Below, piece by piece: positions 29,369-40,175 of a DNA stretch of 64,000 nt; position 1 is the stretch's first letter; each line of letters opens with the position of its first letter. Origin of the DNA: Microbacterium enclense. GTDB lineage: Bacteria; Actinomycetota; Actinomycetes; Actinomycetales; Microbacteriaceae. Location: NCBI RefSeq assembly GCF_004022425.1, contig NZ_RBZY01000005.1, positions 33,492 to 97,491 on the forward strand. Direction: 5' to 3'. The position numbers and the translations under genes were made by a program. The notes below the pieces were generated by a model. The model saw nothing but the letters and a program-made list of their open reading frames with translations. It was not told where the DNA came from and searched no databases.

Positions 29369-30387
29369 CCAGACTGGACGTCGCTCCGCCCGCATCCGAA
29401 GGGCCCGTCGACTGCGACGGACCCCGCTCCCTCGTGGTCGAGGCGCGGGAGGTTCCGCTCGGGGGCGTCCGCGGCATGGAGGTGCACCGCACCCTGCCCC
29501 ACCGCGCGCTGCCGATGGTGGGCGCATGGTGCTTCCTCGACCGCTTCGGCCCGCAGGACACCCTGATGCGCGTCGAGCCGCACCCGCACATCGGGTTGCA
29601 GACGGTGACCTGGCCGATCGTGGGCGAAGTACGACACCGGGATGCCGTCGGCAGCGACGTCGTCGTTCGCCCCGGCGCCCTGAACCTGATGACGAGCGGC
29701 GAGGGCATCGCGCACTCGGAGTACTCGGTCGGTGACGCCCCGATCCCGCTCGACGCCCTGCAATTGTGGGTCGCGCTGCCCGAGGCGCGTCGCCACGGCG
29801 CTCCCGCCTTCGAGCGCCACGAGAACCTCCCGGTGCTGGACCTCGGCGAAGGCGCGGATGCGGTCGTCGTGATGGGCGCGCTCGGCGACGTCGAGTCCCC
29901 CGCCACCGTCCACACGCCCATCGTCGGCGCCGAGCTCCGGCTTCCCGCGGGCGTCCCCGTGCGCGTGCCTCTCGTCCCGGGGTGGGAATATGCGCTGTAC
30001 GGAATGATCGGATCCACCGACGTGCAGACGGGAATGGATGCCGTCGACGCCGACGCCGCGCGGCGCGAGACGCCCCTCGCGACGGCGGGGACTACGGCAT
30101 CCGTCGACGGATCCCGACTGGTCTATCTCGGCACCGGCCGCGACCACGTGGACGTCGTCTCGCCGGCAGGCGCCCGGGTGTTCCTGCTCGGCGGCGAGCC
30201 GTTCGAGGCGGACATCGTGATGTGGTGGAACTTCGTGGGCCGTTCGCACGACGAGATCGTCGCCGCTCGCGAGGCGTGGGAGGCGCAGTCCTCGCGCTTC
30301 GGAGCGGTGGTCGATCACGGCCCGGAGCGCATCCCCGCCCCGCCGCTGCCCGCCGTGCGGCTCACTCCGCGCCGACGTCGGGTGTAG
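29365..30387 (+). CDS. Pirin family protein
   Basis: 340 aa bicupin. The metal-binding residues are in EPHPHIGLQTVTW and GIAHSEYS of the N-terminal cupin, matching the His-His-His-Glu set of pirins with quercetinase activity. The C-terminal cupin ends with VMWWNFVGRSHDEI. Bacterial pirins are iron proteins of uncertain role, reported as quercetin dioxygenases or redox-sensitive partners of metabolic enzymes. It is coupled to the acetyltransferase gene. Confidence 0.9.
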   Translation: MTRLDVAPPASEGPVDCDGPRSLVVEAREVPLGGVRGMEVHRTLPHRALPMVGAWCFLDRFGPQDTLMRVEPHPHIGLQTVTWPIVGEVRHRDAVGSDVVVRPGALNLMTSGEGIAHSEYSVGDAPIPLDALQLWVALPEARRHGAPAFERHENLPVLDLGEGADAVVVMGALGDVESPATVHTPIVGAELRLPAGVPVRVPLVPGWEYALYGMIGSTDVQTGMDAVDADAARRETPLATAGTTASVDGSRLVYLGTGRDHVDVVSPAGARVFLLGGEPFEADIVMWWNFVGRSHDEIVAAREAWEAQSSRFGAVVDHGPERIPAPPLPAVRLTPRRRRV

Positions 30388-30407
30388 CGCGCCGCGCGAG
30401 GCTTCAC

Positions 30408-30456
30408 TGTCCACTACACGCGGACGGCGCACCGCGGCATCCGCGTGTCGTGGACA
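30408..30456. repeat. Long inverted repeat after the pirin gene
   Basis: TGTCCACTACACGCGG (30408-30423) pairs with CCGCGTGTCGTGGACA (30441-30456) with a single mismatch around a 17-base centre. It lies 21 bases beyond the pirin stop, so it may terminate that operon, but the 16-bp stem and absence of a T run resemble a palindromic repeat element as well. Confidence 0.6.
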
Positions 30457-30510
30457 CTCGACGAGGCGTCGATCGGCCCGCGGCCCGCGCAGACGACTCC
30501 CCACACGCGA

Positions 30511-30544
30511 ACGCGGCGCCCGAGCCGGAGCCCGGACGCCGCGT
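30511..30544. terminator. Terminator after the S8 protease gene
   Basis: ACGCGGCG (30511-30518) pairs with CGCCGCGT (30537-30544), with a further inner CCGGGC/GCTCGG pairing on the minus strand, 12 bases beyond the protease stop. Confidence 0.65.
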
Positions 30545-30555
30545 CGGCGTGAGGA

Positions 30556-33500
30556 TCAGCGCAGCACGATGAACGCGCTGTGCGCCGTGGAGTCCTCGAC
30601 CGTCTCGCTGCCCGCGTACTCCGCGGTCACGATGCGCAGGCCCCGCGTCTGCGGGTCGAGCGTGATCGTGGCGCGGCCGCCCTCGAGCGTCGCCGTGTAG
30701 GGCTTGCCCGCGACGGTCACCGTCACCTCGCCCGTGGGCGTGGGGCCGATCAGGGACCGGACCTTCACGGTGAGCGTGTAGGTGTCCGAGCTGCGCCCGA
30801 CCCACGGGTTCACGGCGACCGTGGTGAACGAGGCCGCGACCACCGGGACGCCGGCGCTGTCCGCACGACCGGTGAGCCCCGTCGCCGGAGAGGTCGCGGT
30901 GACCCGGACCGACAGCACGGCACCGACGTCTTCGCGCTTCACGCGGTACGTCGACGCGGTCGCGCCCTCGATCGGCTCGCCGCCCCGCAGCCACTGGAAC
31001 GTCGTCGTGACCTCGGCGGGGTCCCATGTTCCCGGCGTCGCCGTGAGCGTGCGACCGAGCTTGGCCGTGCCCGTGACCGTCGGCGCCTCGACCGCGACGG
31101 GGGCCGCCTGGCCCGCGTCGACCGTCAGCACCGTCTGCACCGCGGACTCGCCGTACTGCACGACCCCGAGGTACCGCGTCTCGGGCTGCAGGCCCTGCCA
31201 CGACAGCTCGTACGTCGTGACGACGCCCTGCTCGGCCGCGATCGGGTTCGGCGTCGCCGTGAGCTCCCCCGCACCACCCGGCTGGACGTTCGCGTAGGTC
31301 ATGTCCCACGTGAACGGCGCGGTGAACGAGTAGACGTTCGCCTCGACGAGGTACGTGCCCGGAGTGGGGTCGGACAGCGACACGCGCTCGTCCGCCGCCC
31401 CCGTCGCCGACGTGAACCGCTCGTAGTACCGCAGGTCGTCGGCGCTCACCACGCGGGAGACGAACAGGTCGAGGTCGCTGCCGGTGTCGTCCGAGGAGTC
31501 GAGGTCGAAGCGCGAGAGGGTCGTCCCCTCGGGCACGTCGACGATCCACCGGACGTAGCCGTCGGCGTCACCGGAGTCCTGGTTGCCCGAGTGGCCGTCG
31601 ACCGGGTTGTCGGGGTCGGTCAACAGCGTCGCCGCCGCCAGACCCGAGACCGTCAACGGGAGGTCGCCGCTCACGCCGGGGAGGATCTCGACATCGGTCG
31701 AGCCCGACAGACCCGTGCCGCTGACCTCGGCCGGAGCCTCCGCGGTGGTGGGACGCACGGCGATCGGCGACCGCACCTGGGTGTCGCCGCTCGTCCAGGT
31801 GAGGAACCCGGTCGTCCACTCCTCGGCCGCAGCTGTCGTGCGCGAGAACGTGACCGTGAAGGTCTGCGTCTCGCCCGCTGCGCCGAACGTCAGCGTGGAC
31901 GGTTCGACCGTGGCATCCAGGCCGGGAACGTCGACGGATGCCGAGAACGTGCCCGCCTGCGTCGACGTCACCGTGCGCGTGACGGTCTGGGGTTTGGCGA
32001 GCGAGCCGATCGAGATCGATGCGAGGTTCAGGTCGCTGCCGTCGATCGGCTCGACGCCGAAGTCCTCGAGGCCCTTGCCCTGGAGGAACGCCGCCCAATC
32101 GGCGGGGCCGTTGAGGTACATCAGACCGGGATCGAAGTACCTCGTCGGGTCGACGTGTCCGGCACCCTGCGCGAACGGATCCTGCGCGGGCGCACCCTCG
32201 CTATCGACGGTGTCGTATGCCGTGGTCATCATGGCGGACTTCACCTCGGCGGGCGTGGCCAGCGGCCGCTCCCCGAGGTACAGCGCCGCGAGACCGGCGA
32301 CGTGCGGCGACGACATCGACGTTCCGGACAGGAACTCGAACGTCGGCGCGGCGCCCTCGGCGTTCGCGGCGGCAGCGAGGATCGCCACGCCCGGAGCCGA
32401 GACGTCGGGCTTCAGCACGTCGCTGCCGTCAGCCAGCATCGGGCCGCGGCTGGAGAAGCCCGCGACCTGCGGCGTCGGCGTCTCTACGCCGGTGATGTTC
32501 TCGCCCACGAGGGTCGCCGTGGCATCCGGGGTTCCCTGCACGTACGCGAGCAGCTCGTCGCGGTAGCGCGCGTCGATGTGCACCGTCGGCACGGCGTGGA
32601 AGTCGTTGTCGACCGACGCCGGTGTGACGTTGACGAGGATCATGCCGACCCCGCCCGCCTCTTCGACGGCCTGCGACTTCTCGATGCGGGCGTTCTGCCC
32701 GCGATCGCACACGACGATCTTCCCGTCGGCCTGCGCGGCGTCGAGCGACCCGATCAGGCACAGCGCCGCGTTGGCCGGATCGGCTCCGGATGCCGCGATG
32801 TCACCGGCGTAGACGACCGGTCCGGTGACCTCCTCCCCCGCGGGGACGGACACCGACGCACCCGCGGCCTGGAAGCCGTTCGGGAGCGTCACCGTGCCCT
32901 CGTAGGTCGGGATCGTGGATGCCGCGACGGTGGTGTACCAGGGCGAGGCGTGGTCGGCGGTCGACGCGTCGGGGCCGGAGTTGCCGGCCGAGACCGCGAC
33001 GAAGATGCCCGCCGCGGCGGCATTGAAGAACGCCGCGTCCTCGAGGGCGAGGGTGGTCGTCGCCGCGCCGCCGCCGATGGAGTAGTTGATGACATCGACG
33101 CCGTCGTCCACCGCGGCGTTGATGGCGCCGAGCAGGTCGCTCAGCGCGCAGACGTCGTCGGTGGTCACGAGGGGATCGGGTCCGGAATAGCACGCCTTGT
33201 ACGCGGCGACCTTGGCGGCCGGTGCGACGCCCGAGATGGCACCGAAGTCGATCCCTTCGACGTCGGCCTCGACGCCCTTGTTGCCCGCGGCGGTGCTCGC
33301 GGTGTGCGAACCGTGCGCGTCGCCGTCGCGCGGCGAGCGGTAGTCGGCCTCGAACGTGAAGCCGGTGGCCGCGGCGCCCTGGTCGAAGTAGCGCGCGCCC
33401 ACGAGCTTCGTCGAGTAGTCGTCGACCGACCAACCGTCGCCCGTGGCGACCCGCGGCGAGCGGAAGTCGGTGCCGTCGGCCTTGCGATAGACGACGTCGT

Positions 33501-34128
33501 TGCCGTCGACGTAGGGCTCATCGCCGGGGGTGGTACCGAGCGGATCACCGGCGAAGGAGGGGTTCTCGGGCGCGATCCCGGTGTCGATGACGCCGACGAC
33601 GACGCCCTCGCCGGCCGCGTCGATCCCGCCGACCTGTTGCCAGACGCCACCGTCGCCCTCCAGTCCGAGGAACTCGGTGGACGGCACGGCCACCGGCTGG
33701 CGGATCTCGTCGGGGACGACCTTCTGCACGCCCTCAGTGGCGGCGAGCTTCGCGGCCTGGTTCGGGTCCATCGTGGCGCTGAAGCCGTTGACGGCGAGCG
33801 TGTACGAGTAGTCGGTATCGACCCCGACCTCGGCCGCGACGTCCTGCTGGCGCTGCTCGAGGAAGGCCGAGTACTCGCGGACGGCGTCGGAGTCGGTGTC
33901 GAGCCGGGCGCCGTCGGACTTGGTGGCGCCGAGGCCTGCTTCGCCGCCGTCATAGGTGGCGACGGGCGCTTCGTCGAGGACGACGATGTAGCGGCCCGAT
34001 GAGGACTCGATGGGTGTGGGAGGCGTCACCCCCTCGTCCACGACGGCGGCCTGCACGGAAGTTGCTCCGGCAGCGGTGAAGAGCCCGGCCAACGCGATGA
34101 CCGCGACCGAACGCAGGGGACGACCCAT
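30556..34128 (-). CDS. Secreted subtilisin-family (S8) serine protease, multidomain
   Basis: 1190 aa. A Sec signal peptide (cleavage after VQA, about 28) is followed by an I9-type propeptide (about 40-140). The catalytic domain has Asp in GVIDTGI, His in DAHGSHTAST and Ser in SGTSMSSPHVAG. A protease-associated (PA) domain is inserted before the active serine, around LCLIGSLDAAQADGKIVVCDRG. The C-terminal 500 residues contain beta-sandwich and Ig-like repeats. It resembles cucumisin/lactocepin-type proteases and acts outside the cell. The ATG at 34128 has GGAGCG before it and begins the signal peptide. No sortase motif or surface anchor is seen, so it is probably released. Confidence 0.93.
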   Translation of the reverse strand: MGRPLRSVAVIALAGLFTAAGATSVQAAVVDEGVTPPTPIESSSGRYIVVLDEAPVATYDGGEAGLGATKSDGARLDTDSDAVREYSAFLEQRQQDVAAEVGVDTDYSYTLAVNGFSATMDPNQAAKLAATEGVQKVVPDEIRQPVAVPSTEFLGLEGDGGVWQQVGGIDAAGEGVVVGVIDTGIAPENPSFAGDPLGTTPGDEPYVDGNDVVYRKADGTDFRSPRVATGDGWSVDDYSTKLVGARYFDQGAAATGFTFEADYRSPRDGDAHGSHTASTAAGNKGVEADVEGIDFGAISGVAPAAKVAAYKACYSGPDPLVTTDDVCALSDLLGAINAAVDDGVDVINYSIGGGAATTTLALEDAAFFNAAAAGIFVAVSAGNSGPDASTADHASPWYTTVAASTIPTYEGTVTLPNGFQAAGASVSVPAGEEVTGPVVYAGDIAASGADPANAALCLIGSLDAAQADGKIVVCDRGQNARIEKSQAVEEAGGVGMILVNVTPASVDNDFHAVPTVHIDARYRDELLAYVQGTPDATATLVGENITGVETPTPQVAGFSSRGPMLADGSDVLKPDVSAPGVAILAAAANAEGAAPTFEFLSGTSMSSPHVAGLAALYLGERPLATPAEVKSAMMTTAYDTVDSEGAPAQDPFAQGAGHVDPTRYFDPGLMYLNGPADWAAFLQGKGLEDFGVEPIDGSDLNLASISIGSLAKPQTVTRTVTSTQAGTFSASVDVPGLDATVEPSTLTFGAAGETQTFTVTFSRTTAAAEEWTTGFLTWTSGDTQVRSPIAVRPTTAEAPAEVSGTGLSGSTDVEILPGVSGDLPLTVSGLAAATLLTDPDNPVDGHSGNQDSGDADGYVRWIVDVPEGTTLSRFDLDSSDDTGSDLDLFVSRVVSADDLRYYERFTSATGAADERVSLSDPTPGTYLVEANVYSFTAPFTWDMTYANVQPGGAGELTATPNPIAAEQGVVTTYELSWQGLQPETRYLGVVQYGESAVQTVLTVDAGQAAPVAVEAPTVTGTAKLGRTLTATPGTWDPAEVTTTFQWLRGGEPIEGATASTYRVKREDVGAVLSVRVTATSPATGLTGRADSAGVPVVAASFTTVAVNPWVGRSSDTYTLTVKVRSLIGPTPTGEVTVTVAGKPYTATLEGGRATITLDPQTRGLRIVTAEYAGSETVEDSTAHSAFIVLR

Positions 34129-34279
34129 AGTGCGCTCCAAACGGGGGGATGAATTGAGCGATCTGCGCGGCATCTGTGGCGCGCGTTGCCCAAACATAAC
34201 TCACGGCCAATTCATCACCAACGGTTTCTTTTGGACGGCGTCCGAGAACGGGATGCCACGCTGCCGATACGCTGGCCTC

Positions 34280-34834
34280 GTGTCGTCGGCATCCCGTCTG
34301 TCCACCCGCGTGCTGCTCGTCTGCGCCGCGATCGGGGTGGGCACGGGGATCCTGGGTGGCGCGGCCGGGTGGCTGACGCTCGTCGTGCTGGCGACCGCCC
34401 CGTGGGCGTACGGCCTGGTCCTCGGCTCGCACGTGCTGCCCGGGATCATCGCGCAGCAGGTCGTCCGGCGGCCCTGGGTGGCCCTGCTCACGCACGTGCT
34501 CGCCGCGCTGGTCGCCAGCGCCATGGCCCCGCAGTGGACCTTCCGCTTCCTCGGGACCGCGGTCCTCTTCGGCGGCATCCAGGAGGGGGTCGCCGCCCTC
34601 ACCCGCTACCGCGTGTGGGGTGCGGTCCGCTTCTTCGTCTCCGCCGTGATCATCGGTCTGCTCGTCGCGGCGGCCGTCTGGTTCGCCGCCGATATCGGGG
34701 CGCTCGCCCCCTGGGCGCAGATCACCTACCTCGTGATCGGGGTGCTGGGGCCCGTCGTGTGGACGGCCGTCGGCATCGCGATCGGTTCGGGTCTGCGCGG
34801 CGCGGGCGTCGCACGGGGTCTGTCGCGGCGTTAG
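34280..34834 (+). CDS. ykoE: ECF transporter substrate-binding subunit, YkoE family
   Basis: 184 aa, six predicted membrane segments. The segment GGIQEGVAALTRYRVWGAVRFF is the conserved YkoE signature. YkoE binds thiamine or its hydroxymethylpyrimidine precursor and works with the YkoD ATPase and YkoC membrane subunit, encoded here 2.8 kb away at 37665-40168. TACGCT stands six bases before the GTG at 34280 with no ribosome site, so translation is probably leaderless. It is separated from ykoDC by three convergent genes, an unusual split. No TPP riboswitch is seen in front of it. Confidence 0.8.
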   Translation: MSSASRLSTRVLLVCAAIGVGTGILGGAAGWLTLVVLATAPWAYGLVLGSHVLPGIIAQQVVRRPWVALLTHVLAALVASAMAPQWTFRFLGTAVLFGGIQEGVAALTRYRVWGAVRFFVSAVIIGLLVAAAVWFAADIGALAPWAQITYLVIGVLGPVVWTAVGIAIGSGLRGAGVARGLSRR

Positions 34835-35391
34835 TCGGTTCGCCGCGGCCGCCGCGCGAGCCCAGCCCACGCCCGAGCGAGCAGCGCCGCGACCCCACCC
34901 ACGATCACCCACGTCGCGAACGAGCCCAGCCACCCGGTCACGAAGAACCCGAGCAGCAGCGCGGCCACGAACAGCACCCCGATCGCCAGCATGGTCAGCA
35001 CGACGAGCAGCACGGCCCGGACCGGATGCCACGCGAACGCGCGCGGACCGCTCCACGCCGTGGCATCCACGTTTCCCGCCGGTGAGACGATCACGACAGC
35101 GATGAGAAGCGCGGGGATCAGGGTCCCCCTCGAGACGATCGCGAGAGCGCCGACCACGACGAGCGCGAGGACCACGGCGGCGAGCGCGCGCCGCACGCGG
35201 GGACGCAGCGGACCCGGCGCACCGACGAGCACGACGACGGCGGTCGCGGCCGCGACGAGCGCCAGCACCGACCCGGCCAGCAGGGACACGAACCCCAGGG
35301 ATGCCGCGGGCGTCAGCTCCGGGATCACGCACAGCGCCTGAACGAGGGCGTTCCCCACCACGGCGGCGGCGATCAGCAGGACGCGCCTCAC
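34831..35391 (-). CDS. Membrane protein of unknown function
   Basis: 186 aa with five or six hydrophobic segments and an Arg-rich C-terminus (RRPRRTD). No family is recognised. Its GTG start overlaps the stop of the lipoprotein gene (GTGA), and its TAA stop overlaps the ykoE TAG stop on the other strand by three bases. It belongs to a three-gene operon with the metallophosphoesterase and lipoprotein and probably works with them at the membrane. Confidence 0.7.
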   Translation of the reverse strand: MRRVLLIAAAVVGNALVQALCVIPELTPAASLGFVSLLAGSVLALVAAATAVVVLVGAPGPLRPRVRRALAAVVLALVVVGALAIVSRGTLIPALLIAVVIVSPAGNVDATAWSGPRAFAWHPVRAVLLVVLTMLAIGVLFVAALLLGFFVTGWLGSFATWVIVGGVAALLARAWAGLARRPRRTD

Positions 35392-35735
35392 GGGGCGACC
35401 CCCGCGGCCCGGTCGATCACGGCGCTGACGCTGCCGGTGAACACCGCCTGGGAGCCGATGCTCACGGTGAAGCTGTCGGGGTCGGTCGACGGCGAGGTGG
35501 CCGTGACTGCCTCGCCCGCGGCGGTCGTGCCGGCGCAGGCGATCGCGCCGTCGTCGGCGCGGGTGCAGGTCGGCACAGCTTCGAGCGCGATGCCCTTCTG
35601 CTGCAGCACGTCGATTGTCGCGAAACGCACCTCGGTCAGGTGGTTTCCGCCGACGGGCGCGATCGCGGCGACCTGCGAGCAGCCGGCCAGCGCCAGAGCC
35701 GCCAGCAGGAGCACCGGGAAAGCAACGCGCCTCAC
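35388..35735 (-). CDS. Small lipoprotein, DUF4333-like
   Basis: 115 aa. The signal peptide ends in the lipobox LALAGC-S, giving lipidation at C19 or nearby. The mature part has two further cysteines (PTCTRADDGAIACAG), probably a disulfide, in the position seen in DUF4333 proteins. Function unknown. It is coupled by GTGA overlaps to the metallophosphoesterase before it and the membrane protein after it. Confidence 0.7.
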   Translation of the reverse strand: MRRVAFPVLLLAALALAGCSQVAAIAPVGGNHLTEVRFATIDVLQQKGIALEAVPTCTRADDGAIACAGTTAAGEAVTATSPSTDPDSFTVSIGSQAVFTGSVSAVIDRAAGVAP

Positions 35736-37513
35736 AGCCCCCGCTCCTTCTCGTACGCGAGGATGCGCGCGCGCTCGGTGACGTGCTGCGCCTCGAGCTG
35801 CGCGTCGGTGATCACCGACAGGTCGAACGGCGCCGGTAGGAGGAGCTCGGTGTTGCGGTCGAGCGGCGACCCGCGCCGCATGAGCGGCGTTTCGGCCCAG
35901 TCGTTCGCGGCGAGCTCGCGGCTTCGGGATGCGAGATCGGCGACCGAGCCCGAATTTCCCGGCACCGCGGGCGAAGCGTGGTCGAGAACCGTGGTGAACA
36001 GCGACAGCGTGCCGTCGCGGTTGTCGACGATCTCGACCACCTGCTGCTGCTGCGGGAAGTCGATGCACGACGCCGTCGTGATCTCCCAGAACCCGCCCTG
36101 GGCGTTCGTGTGCGCGAGGATCTGGTTGAGGTGCGTGTGGCCGTTCAGCCACCCCACGACGACGGGGAACTCCAGCAGCATCGCGACGAACTCGTCGGCG
36201 CCGTACAGCTTCTCGTCGACCCCGGGCCGGGTCGCGCGGTTCTCGAGCGTGAGGCTGTTGTGGTGGCTGAAGATCAGCGCAAGCACCTGGTCGCGCTGTG
36301 CGATCTCGAGCTGCGAGCGCAGCCACTGCATCTGCGACTCGGGCACCGCACCGTCGGGGCCCGCGACGGCGTTGCATGTGTCGAGCCCGAACGCCCGGAC
36401 GCGCGGGCTGAGGTCGGCCTGCCACCACGTCTCGCCCGAGGCGAGGTTGTGCGCGGTGAAGCCGTGGCCGACGGGTCCGGGAGTGGGTTCCGTCCGGAAG
36501 TGCTCGGCCATGAAGTCCCGCTGTTCGAACAGGAAGCGGTCGGGGTTGGCTGCGACCTCCTTGAAACCCGGACCCCCGGATGCCAGCCCCAGCGCCGCGA
36601 GCACCTGGGCGAGGACGCTCGTGCCCGCAGCCCACCCCTCGAGGGCCGTGGAGGCCGTGGCATCCAGGGTGTACGACTTCCGGGCGCCGACGGCGAGCGC
36701 GCGTAGCTGCGGGCTGATGTCGAAGGTGCCGAGCAGCAGTGTGTCGTGATTGCCGTAGACGGCGTACCAAGGGGCGGGGAGGCCCACGGATTTCACGGGC
36801 TGCGCGATCGCCTGCACGAGAAGGTCGGGCAGACGCGGGAAGCCGTAATCGCCGAAGTCGCCGCCGGTCGGGTCGCCGGGACGGTACGCCCACGTGGCCT
36901 CGCTCCAGGCTTGAACGCCCTGCCATTCCGGGCCGCCGGTGGCGGGGTCGACCGCGAGGCCGTCCATGAGGTCGATGTACCAGCGCAGCTCGAGGTGCGA
37001 GTGCATGTCGGCACTGTCGCCGGTGACGATCGCGGCGCTCATCGGCGCGCCCGTGAGCGGACTGTACCGGGCGTCCGAGAACGCCTGCACCATGGCCGCC
37101 GTCGCGTGGGGACTCAGCGGATCCTGCGGGTGGAAGGCCGAGCCCCAAGCCGAGTGGTCCTGCACGATCATCGGCTCGATGCGCCCGGGCGACTGCGCCT
37201 CGATGACGTGCAGGTCGGACAGGTGCCCCACGTACAGCAGTGAGCGGCGGGCGGTGATGCGCGTGGGTGAGGGCGACCGCCGCAGCACGTCGATGCGCGG
37301 CAGGTACGGCTCGCCGGGTCCCGTCGTGAGCGTGCGGTACTTCCCCGACAGGATCGAGCCCTGCCGGATCGTCTGCAGCAGCGTCGACGGGATGTCGGCC
37401 GACGGCGTGGCCGCGCGCGCAAGCCGCGGTGCGAGCACGTCGAACCCCAGCCCCGACGCGGCGGCAGCGGCGGCGGTGGCGTGCAGGAACTGACGGCGGG
37501 AGAGACCGGTCAC
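35732..37513 (-). CDS. Tat-exported metallophosphoesterase (PPA1498-like family)
   Basis: 593 aa from the GTG at 37513. A clear twin-arginine signal LSRRQFLHATAAAAAASG is at the N-terminus. Metal-binding motifs of the calcineurin fold are HLSDLHV, VTGDSAD, YGNHD, FSHHNS and LNGHTHLNQ, all present. It should hydrolyse a phosphate mono- or diester outside the membrane; the substrate is unknown. The family is recognised in actinobacteria such as Cutibacterium. An upstream in-frame ATG at 37588 would put 25 residues before the Tat motif and is less likely. Confidence 0.87.
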   Translation of the reverse strand: MTGLSRRQFLHATAAAAAASGLGFDVLAPRLARAATPSADIPSTLLQTIRQGSILSGKYRTLTTGPGEPYLPRIDVLRRSPSPTRITARRSLLYVGHLSDLHVIEAQSPGRIEPMIVQDHSAWGSAFHPQDPLSPHATAAMVQAFSDARYSPLTGAPMSAAIVTGDSADMHSHLELRWYIDLMDGLAVDPATGGPEWQGVQAWSEATWAYRPGDPTGGDFGDYGFPRLPDLLVQAIAQPVKSVGLPAPWYAVYGNHDTLLLGTFDISPQLRALAVGARKSYTLDATASTALEGWAAGTSVLAQVLAALGLASGGPGFKEVAANPDRFLFEQRDFMAEHFRTEPTPGPVGHGFTAHNLASGETWWQADLSPRVRAFGLDTCNAVAGPDGAVPESQMQWLRSQLEIAQRDQVLALIFSHHNSLTLENRATRPGVDEKLYGADEFVAMLLEFPVVVGWLNGHTHLNQILAHTNAQGGFWEITTASCIDFPQQQQVVEIVDNRDGTLSLFTTVLDHASPAVPGNSGSVADLASRSRELAANDWAETPLMRRGSPLDRNTELLLPAPFDLSVITDAQLEAQHVTERARILAYEKERGL

Positions 37514-37635
37514 GAGATCGTCCGTTCGGGCGGAGGAAGACCTCGAATGTACCGTTTGCGCAATCGCGCCGTCGAGAACTCCCGGCATCGGTTCGATATC
37601 GAGACGCCGACCGAAACAGGTAAGGGCGGCCTAAG

Positions 37636-37641
37636 TAGACT
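37636..37641 (+). promoter_or_regulatory. -10 element upstream of ykoD
   Basis: TAGACT fits TAnnnT; transcription would start near 37648, just before the AAGGA ribosome site and the GTG at 37665. This also argues against the ATG at 37644 as the start. Confidence 0.45.
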
Positions 37642-37664
37642 GGATGCCTCGCCGAAGGACACCC

Positions 37665-39409
<1,745 letters not shown>

Positions 39410-39413
<4 letters not shown>

Positions 39414-40168
39414 CCGCCGTCACGCTCGCGCCCGGCCGGACGCCGTTCCTTCTGCCGCTGAACCCGCTCGCGAAGATCGCGGCGGCGCTCCCCGCGATGG
39501 TCGCGCTCGTGTTCGTGCGCGACCTCGCGATCCCGGCGGCGTTCATCGGTCTGGCGTACCTGTTGCTGGTGACGGGGGCCCGGTGGTCGGCGCGGCTCGT
39601 CGTTGTGCTGGCCGCGGTGGTGCCGCTCGCGGTGGTCGTCGTCGGTGTCGGGTTCGCGCTGTGGGTCGACCCGTCCATGGGAGGCACCGCCGTTCTGAGC
39701 GTCGGGTCGTGGGCCCTGACCGACACCGCTCTGACGGTGGGACTCGCGACCGGGCTGCGGCTCGCCGCGATCGGGAGTCTCGCCCTCATCGGTGGGCTGA
39801 CCATGACCGGCACCGACCTCGTCCGTGCACTCGTGCGGCAGCTCCACGTGCCGTATCGGATCGGGTACGCCGCGCTCGCGGCCATCCGCTTCGTCCCGCG
39901 CTTCGGCCGCGAGCTCGAGACGATCCGTCAGGCGCACCGGGTCCGCGGCGTCGGAGGCTTCGCACCCCTGCAGTGGATCCGCACCGTGGTGCCGCTCCTC
40001 GCCGGCGGCATCCGTCACGCGGAGCGAGTGGCGCTGGCCATGGACGCCCGCGCCTTCGGCGCCCACCCCGACCGCACCGAACGGCACCTCGTGCCGTGGC
40101 GGCAGCGCGACACCGTGTTCGTGCTGGCGTTCTGGGCGGTGTCGTCGGCGATTCTTATGGCGGTGTGA
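39410..40168 (+). CDS. ykoC: ECF transporter transmembrane subunit, YkoC family
   Basis: 252 aa. Membrane segments at both ends flank the cytoplasmic coupling region ALAAIRFVPRFGRELETIRQAHRVRGVGG, with the A-R-G motifs that contact the ATPase. It is the T component of the same vitamin transporter, translated with ykoD through an ATGA overlap. Five to six membrane segments are predicted. Confidence 0.9.
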
Positions 40169-40175
40169 CGCCAGT

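Noticed and set aside
34129..34279. TPP riboswitch upstream of ykoE
   Set aside because: No CTGAGA or ACCTGAT core; the -10 is adjacent to the start codon, leaving no leader.
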